Assembly: GCF_040183065.1 (NCBI RefSeq)
Contig: NC_091119.1
Location: 108,762,263-108,826,262 of the forward strand
From: Periplaneta americana
Lineage: Eukaryota; Arthropoda; Insecta; Blattodea; Blattidae
Length of the DNA stretch: 64,000 nt
Reading direction: 5' to 3'
Every line of letters starts with the position of its first letter. Within the stretch, counting starts at the first letter, position 1. A program made the position numbers and the translations under genes. The notes under the pieces are model-generated. The model was given only the letters and a program-made list of their open reading frames with translations. It was not told the DNA's origin and searched no databases. Of the stretch, positions 58,026 to 64,000 are shown in pieces.

Positions 58026-58206
58026 CTAGAGCTCCGAAAAAGTCATTTCCGAGGAATGGGAATCCTGGGCGGTTAGCAAGAATGATCATCCTGAAGTCTG
58101 GGTGCACAGGGATAATGGATGGAGAGTTGATATGGGCGCGGGCATCTGTATGTGGGACCAGACGCCGACCATCTGACAGTATCATCTCTCCAGATTCCAC
58201 CAAAGT
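58026..58206 (-). CDS. VWA8: VWA8 exon (first in window): end of AAA+ module
   Basis: Acceptor TTGTAG precedes ACT TTG GTG; donor GTAAGA follows. It enters in phase 0 and leaves in phase 1 (60 codons plus 1 base). It encodes LVESGEMILSDGRRLVPH and then FRMIILANRPGFPFLGNDFF, the strongly conserved VWA8 stretch that resembles the sensor/arginine-finger side of an AAA+ ATPase. The preceding exon is not in the window. A mariner relic ends about 20 bases upstream of its acceptor, unusually close. Confidence 0.95.
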
Positions 58207-58224
58207 CTACAACATTAGAACACT

Positions 58225-58870
58225 GCATTACTGCAATTCACTCACTGTAGCTCTCATTGGGAAATGGTGGCAATCTCCTGACGGATATTAAGTTTCAGTT
58301 CTTGCAGAATATGTGGGTTTTTCTTGTATACGACAGCTTTCAATTTACTCCAGAGATGGAAGTTTCAGGAGGTTAGGTCCGACGGACCAAGGGGGCCTAG
58401 AATTCCTACTAATTAACTCTGGCTGTATGACTGTGGCAAAGTGCTATTGAAAATATGCAAAATCACGCTCCCTATTGGTTAATTCTTTAAAAAGAAGAGC
58501 AAAATAAGTTTCATGTATGTATGGGCATCAATTGTTGTCCCATAAAATGTTGTTATATGATTGTATCACCATACCATACACCAACTGTCTCACTGTGGAT
58601 GGGCACAAAGGATATTGCTATTTTTAGAGCACGAATAACGAATATTTTGTGAGCTCACATATCCATGCAGGTGGAAGAAAGCCTTATCAGAGAACAATAT
58701 TAAGCCATTCAGTCGCGAATTATGTTTTTTGTTTAGAAAAGTCTAATTGTTTGTTCTTGACTCCTTTTAAATTTTTGTGAATTGCCCACAGTCTCACTTT
58801 TACAGCATGATGCCTGGATTTCGAGATATGAACTGTCCACTTGAGAGGACAAGGTGACTAAAAGGAACTC
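58225..58870 (-). pseudogene. mariner-like transposase relic 4
   Basis: Minus-strand traces in order: HLHGYVSSQNIRYS, VGVW-like block, LLFFLKN, then LGPSDLTS-NFHLWSKLKAVV and KKNPHILQELKLNIRQEIAT (usual SPDLTPPDFFLWG...L). Multiple stops. It lies directly upstream of the first VWA8 exon in the window. Confidence 0.7.
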
Positions 58871-59009
58871 ATTCCTTTATTTAGCTACATTTATTATTGA
58901 AGAGACTACAACAGAAAAATGTTATTTGAATGTTTTCACTGAAATTATGAAGAGCAACCATTTTGAATCATTTCACTGAAATTATAAATTTTATTCGAAA
59001 TGAAAAAGC

Positions 59010-59011
<2 letters not shown>

Positions 59012-59063
<52 letters not shown>
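59012..59063. repeat. poly-T, 52 bases
   Basis: Uninterrupted run of T; may be the poly-A tail of a minus-strand insertion, but no body is recognised next to it. Confidence 0.95.
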
Positions 59064-59064
<1 letters not shown>

Positions 59065-59385
59065 GTGAAATGGCTGACAACAGTTGTTTTTTCTTGTTAT
59101 ACACAAATTTATTTGACAAACTCCTTTTTCTTTTTGTCCCAGCGCTGACATGATGAAGTCTTTTTAGTCATCTTGTCCTTTCAAGTAGACACAATTAAAT
59201 ATCTTACAGGTTCCATAGCATTAATTAAAAATGAGTTAAAATAAATATATGTGTTAAGAATAATACAAACATTCTGAGTATTAATATTACAAACAAGAAA
59301 GGAGGCAAGGATACCTAGAGAAAAATGTTGTTGTTGTTTTCTAATGCCAGGCGTTTGACAATAAAGTCATTTGACCTCTTGCACT

Positions 59386-59839
59386 TCAATATTTTTCAAA
59401 GATATTATCATGACCAGCCACTGAAGCACAGATTTTGAGGTGTTCCGAATCCATTTCTTGGTTTGAGTTGCACAATGGGCAGTTAGGGGACTGATATATT
59501 CCAATTCTATGCAGGTGTTTGGCAAAACAATCATGGCCTGTTGCCAATCTAAATGCAGCTACAGACGATTTTCGTGGTAAATCGGGAATTAACTGTGGAT
59601 TTTGATGCAGAGAGTTCCATTTTTTCCCATGGGATTGTGTTATCAAATTTTGTTTGTTGAAGTCTAAGTATGTAGATTTAATAAATCTCTTCACAGAGTA
59701 ATACGTAGATTTAGTAACAGGTCTGTAAGTAGCAGTGCTGCCCTTCTTTGCTAAAGCATCCGCATTCTCGTTTCCCAGGATTCCACAATGGGATGGTATC
59801 CATTGGAATACAATTCTTTTATTGAGTGATATTAATTGA
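59386..59839 (-). pseudogene. LINE RNase H end and zinc motif, beyond the RTE insertion
   Basis: Resumes exactly where the frame was broken: LISLNKRIVFQWIPSHCGIL, GNENADALAKKG, then FRLATGHDCFAKHLHRIGIY and CPLCNSNQEMDSEHLKICAS. Ends at a TGA replacing the Trp of FEKYWSARG in the sister copy. Confidence 0.92.
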
Positions 59840-60213
59840 ATTGCGAAGGATTTTTGGACCTGTAAGGGATGGTGGAACTTGGAGAATAAGATATAACAAC
59901 GAATTATACCAGCTTTATGAGTCTCCCGATATAATAACATCCATTAAGATTGCTCGTCTGAGATGGGCAGGGCATGTTAAGAGAATGGATGAATGTGAAA
60001 TACCTAGGAAGGTTATGGAATATGGGATTGCTGGAGGAAGAAGAGTTGGAAGGCCAAAGCTACGATGGATGGGCTGTGTTATGGACGACATTAAGAGGCT
60101 TGGAGTGAAGAACTGGTGAACGGTGGCTAAAGATCGAGACCGATGGAGAAGAATTCTTAAGGAAGCCGAGGCCCGATCCGGGCTGTAGCGCTATGGATGA
60201 TGATATTAATTGA
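59827..60213 (+). mobile_element. RTE-type LINE 3' fragment with 13-bp target duplication
   Basis: Duplication TGATATTAATTGA at 59827-59839 and 60201-60213; the sister LINE copy has this site once (near 5580). The 361-base insert reads IFGPVRDGGTWRIRYNNELY, RLRWAGHVKRMDECEIPRKV, RRVGRPKLRWMGCVMDDIKR, then TGA where Trp is expected and DRDRWRRILKEAEARSGL. It ends CTATGGATGATGAT, a short repeat tail as in RTE elements. Confidence 0.95.
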
Positions 60214-62094
60214 GAGAGCATTTTAGTTATTTCTGCTGTTTGAGATGAAGGTGTGTGTTTAGAGACGATTGATAGAATAGCTGCTTTGGAGTCTGACAAT
60301 ATAACTGCATTCCTAAATTTATTGATGTGGCATAGAAGATTCCTGAGACATTCACTTATTGCAATGATTTCACCATCAAAACTTGTTGTTCCATATCCAA
60401 GTGATCTATAAAGTGAGAAGAGACAGCACGTAACACCTGCACCGGCACCTTGTTCTCTGGAGATCAAGGATCCATCGGTGTATAAATGAAGCCAATGTTG
60501 TGGAGGGTACCTAATATTAATTGTCTCTAAAGACAATTGTTTCAGTATTTCAGTGTTTACGTCTGATTTCAGTATTTCTTCTGTTAAATTTAGATTATAT
60601 TCTATATTTAATAGAGTTAAAGGGTTTGGTTTAATTTGTAAGTTTTCTTTTAAATTCGGGATATTGATTTTCTGTTTTAATTCATGAACAATGGATATGA
60701 AACTTTTTTGAGTTTTCAATCTACAGAGAGGACTGTATGAATGCCAATTGTTTCCTGGTAATCTGATAAGTTTTTCATATTGAATCAGTGCTTTTTCTTC
60801 TATTGTCATTTTGATACTGTTAATATTAGTGAGGAATCTCATAGAATTTATTGGAGTTATTTTGATTCCACCAGTAATGAGTCTGAGAGCTTGGTTTTGA
60901 ACATATTCTATGTCGTTTATGAAAGGTGAAGTAATTAAAATTTCTCCGCAGTATGTCAGCACTGGCTGTATAAACATTTTGTATGTAGTGTTCAAAGTAT
61001 TCCTAGACCACCCCCATTTCTTTCCTGCTAGTCTTTTTAGAAGGGAGAATCTTTTACGAGCTTTTTCAGAAATGTATTTCAAATGGTTGCTCCATGTTAA
61101 CTTACTATCGAAAATAACTTCAAGATATTTGGATTCATAAGTCCTAGGAAGGTGTTGACCATTGTATTGGATATTGAATTCTCTTTCTTTTTTACCGAGT
61201 GAAAATATTTGGTAGTTACTTTTGCTTAAATTGAGTGTCATCAAATTTGATGTATTCCATTCATGTAGTTGATTTAGAGCTTTAAGAGCAGAATTTTGAA
61301 TTTTGTCTCTATGTCTGTAAGATCCGGAAGTCCACAAAACTATATCATGTGCAAATAGTGCTGTTTTCATGTTTGATTCCTCTAATAGGGAGGGTAAGTC
61401 ATTTATATAAATATTGAATAAAGTTGTGCTGAGGACAGCGCCCTGAGGTAGACCTCGATATGTTTGTCTGTAACTAGAAAGTGAATTATTGAATTTAGTG
61501 GCAATGAATCTTTGACTAAGGAATTCTGATATCCATCTGAACATATTGCTGGAGATACCTAATTTCTGGAGTTTTAGTAATAATTTATTTCTCCAAACAG
61601 AGTCATATGCTAACTGAAAGTCAATAAATATTGCCAAGGTATCTTCTTTCTTGTTAAAACTATCTTTTATTTCTTGGCCGAGGCGTATGACTTGTTCATT
61701 GGTAGAATGTAGTTGTCGAAAGCCGGCTTGTCTTGGTGATAAAAGATTTTGGGATTCTAAATACCAAGTTAATCTGTTGGAGATCATGGACTCCATGGTT
61801 TTTGCTATCATGCTTAATAGTGCTATTGGGCGATAACTATTAACATCATGAGCAGGTTTCCCTTTTTTGTGAATTGGTACAATGATTGCTTTTTTCCAAG
61901 CTGCAGGAATTGAGGTGTTCCATGATAAATTGAAAATGGATAAAAGTACAGACTTGGCTTTTTCCCCCAGATGTTTAAAAAATTCGGAATGAATGTTGTC
62001 GGGGCCAGGAGATTTCTTGGTTTTTAAATTTTGTATAGCTAGAGTTAATTCTTTGGAAGTAAAATTTTGATGAAATATTTCAGGTTTTGTACTA
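60214..62094 (-). pseudogene. LINE reverse transcriptase and first part of RNase H
   Basis: One long open frame whose first Met is at 61811, but homology starts earlier (KKGKPAHDVNSYRPIALLS). RT motifs: RQAGFRQLHSTNEQ, LAIFIDFQLAYDSVW, GLPQGAVLSTTLFNIYINDL, and the active-site box FAHDIVLW, where FADD is expected. The Asp-to-His change would abolish polymerase activity. RNase H follows: LHLYTDGSLI, FDGEIIAISECL, ILSDSKAAILS. The frame then runs into the RTE insert. Confidence 0.92.
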
Positions 62095-63467
62095 TTAATA
62101 TTGTTTTTTATTATTTTTATGTAATTCTCTTTTGATAAATTTGTCAGTTTCTTTTATATTGGGATGTAATCTGTGAGAGTTTGAGTAGTGTTTATTAAAT
62201 GCGTTTGCTATATCTCTACTATCTGTTAGTGTTTTGTTATTATGAATAATAGATTGGCTAGTATTTTCCTGTGTTTTGGAAATATTTTTCAGAAATTTAA
62301 ATGTTTTAGCGCTATCGGTTCTGTAATTAATATCTTCAATAAATTTATTGAAACTGTTATTTTTTGCTGTTATGATTGCTTTTTTAAGAATGGCAGTCTT
62401 CTTCCTCCAATCTTGAGTATCTTCTGGTGTTTTGCTATGTTCTGCTTTGGTTCTTGCTTTATCTCTATCTTGTTTCAATAAATTCAGGTTTTCTGTCCAG
62501 AATGGGGTGTATTTTTTTGGTTTGCCTCGTGGAATGTGCTTTTTTGCAATTTTAAGAAGAGATTCACAGAAATATTTGTTCAATCTATCTGAGTTTGTAT
62601 TTTCCATTAGTGGTGTGTTGACCTTGAGGTGTTCGTCGAGTTCTGTTGTAAATAGTTTCCAATTCGCTTTCTTAAAGTTCCATGTTGTTTTGTTATTGTA
62701 GGATTCTTTTCTTCGGTTTTGGTGGAGATGGATAGAAGCAATGATGACTCTATGGCCAGATCCCGGGTCTTCAATTATTCTTTTCTTGGTTTCGTGATGG
62801 ATATCTGATGTTACTAGCAATAAGTCTGGATTTGTACCAGAACCAGAATAATGATTGAAAGTAGGGGATCTTCTTTTCTGTAGGCAAGTTCTGCGGTTGT
62901 AGGATTTAGGAGGTCCATGATCATTTTTCCAGGTTGGTTTACATTATCGTAACCCCAAAGTTGGGAGTGGGCGTTAAAGTCACCAATTATGATAGTTTTA
63001 GGTTGTATATCAAACAAAGTCAGATCAAGGGGATTATTAGGTGGGTTATAGGCACTGTAGATTTTGAAATGTTGTTGATTTTTCCATACTTCAATTTTTA
63101 TTAGTTCTAATTTGTCTTGATTATCCATTTATTTTATGATTTGAAAATTTGTAATTAATTTCTTTGATGTACCTGCGAGAATTCCACTACTGATCTGTCT
63201 ACCTTTGGGTAACAGTTTCATATTAAAACCTTTAAAATTAAAATATTTTAATTGGTCAGCATTAAGGTTTGCTTCTTGAATAAGGAAGATATCTATATTA
63301 TTATCTGAGAGTATATTGGCTAGTTCAGTCTTCTTGGCTGATGTTATACCGCCAGCATTCCATTGTAAGATGTTTAGTTGATTCTGTACCATTAAAGTAG
63401 TCCCCGCCCGGAGATCCGATTGGGGGACTATTTTACCTGCGGATAATTTTACCTTAATGGTACTCAT
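62095..63467 (-). pseudogene. LINE endonuclease and linker, broken frames
   Basis: Starts MSTIKVKLSAGKIVPQSDLR; endonuclease motifs LNILQWNAGGITS (Asn) and IDIFLIQEANLN (Glu), and after a stop at 63129 TIIIGDFNAHSQLWGYD. A frameshift near 62820 is followed by a long linker (RRKESYNNKTTWNFKKANWK ... KEDTQDWRKKTAI-like). The first frame starts at the same ATG as the copy near 4930. Confidence 0.88.
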
Positions 63468-64000
63468 TTCATATTGGAGTGGTTAAATGGCAAGTTGTAG
63501 CCGATTTAAGTGAACACCATATTTTAACGTTTTGGTGGCTACTTCATTCACACACAATCCCTAGAATGTCTGGAGGACCACACCTGCTGTTGGTCGACAG
63601 GTCCATTGGACCTAGCTGGGAGATCTTGTTGATCACCAGCTCTCCCTCCTTAAGCCACTGGAGGACGACTTTAGTGCCATAGCAGGTCAGCACTAGGAAC
63701 AGAAAAGTAGAAAGAGGAGGAAGGAAAGGGAAATGAACCCCTAGGCCTCGAATGCTCTAATGCCGTCGGGATCGAAGAAAGTAAGAGTTCAGTCAGAGGA
63801 CTGGATAGGAAAGGGTAAAAAGGGAATTAGGTATTGGATAGAGGAAAATTATACCGAATTCAGTCATTAACTCATCAAGCTGACCAGTGCTAATGGATGA
63901 GTAGCCCCTCCCTTTAGTTCAGCTCGTAAAATTATGCTTACTAACAGCTGCACCACGGGAAGGTAGGGATGGGACATTGGGTATTTGTCCAGGTTGGTTC

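Larger units (their letters stand above)
12865..58206 (-). other. VWA8: VWA8 gene, 3' half (16 exons, 5' end outside window)
   Basis: Seen: sixteen minus-strand segments, each bounded by AG acceptor and GT donor, join without a phase conflict to 1015 codons plus TGA. Known: VWA8 is a large AAA+ ATPase with a C-terminal von Willebrand A domain, targeted to mitochondria; human VWA8 is about 1905 residues, so roughly the C-terminal half is here. Order: end of AAA+ module (codons 1-129), middle region (130-641), Gly-rich linker and helical region (642-796), VWA domain (797-1015). Introns range from about 0.5 to 6 kb and are full of transposons. No exon lies between 58207 and 64000, which holds a mariner relic and a LINE, so the upstream exons are beyond the window. 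The frame is intact, so the gene is probably functional. Confidence 0.93.
59329..64000 (-). mobile_element. near full-length EN-RT-RNase H LINE (I-group type), 5' end just outside window
   Basis: Same family as 4321-6105, in minus orientation; 3' tail GTTGTTGTTG on plus at 59329, 5' UTR running to the window edge. Comparison with the other copy puts the 5' end about 66 bases beyond 64000. Domain order: APE-type endonuclease, reverse transcriptase, RNase H, Cys/His motif. LINEs with a C-terminal RNase H belong to the I group (I, LOA and relatives); the exact clade is not resolved. Split by an RTE fragment at 59827-60213. Confidence 0.92.

Overview
This is eukaryotic, intron-rich and transposon-dense DNA. 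Conserved insect-type coding exons, GT-AG introns of several kb, tRNA-derived SINEs, RTE/Jockey/I-group LINEs and many mariner relics point to an insect with a large genome. A cockroach or termite relative is my inference from overall look; nothing in the window proves it.

One host gene is recognisable: the 3' half of VWA8 (von Willebrand factor A domain-containing protein 8) on the minus strand. Sixteen exons between 58206 and 12865 join with correct splice sites and matching phases into 3048 coding bases, i.e. 1015 C-terminal residues plus a stop. They run from the end of an AAA+ module (exon at 58026-58206), through the middle and linker region, to the C-terminal VWA domain with its DVSGS metal-site motif (21972-22092) and the terminal exon (12865-12973). 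Exons encoding the N-terminal part must lie beyond 64000. No other host gene is supported.

The introns and flanks are layered transposon debris. From 1 to 12.8 kb: an RTE-like LINE end, three tRNA-SINEs, an internally deleted LINE with intact ends and target duplications (4321-6105), a second RTE-like copy and small inverted-repeat elements. From 13 to 26 kb: SINE-3, mariner relics, a TIR element holding a hammerhead-like motif (20434-21693), and a decayed ~125-bp tandem array broken up by a LINE, a SINE and a Jockey-like fragment. From 28 to 45 kb: LINE ends, Harbinger-like MITEs, a MADF-domain fragment inside a TIR element, and a pogo/jerky-like transposase pseudogene split by a LINE fragment. 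From 45 to 58 kb: a 145-bp tandem repeat, a mariner with ~105-bp TIRs, two foldback hammerhead-like retroelements on either side of one VWA8 exon, and a mariner split by an element with an 8-bp target duplication. From 59.3 kb to the window end: a near full-length endonuclease-RT-RNase H LINE, itself split by an RTE fragment.

The most interesting signal is the hammerhead-ribozyme-like family (49467-49661, 49974-50263, 20954-20990). All three copies keep the core, a minimal stem III and a downstream TTAACACRAG block. Two have target duplications and closely bracket VWA8 exon 49777-49928.
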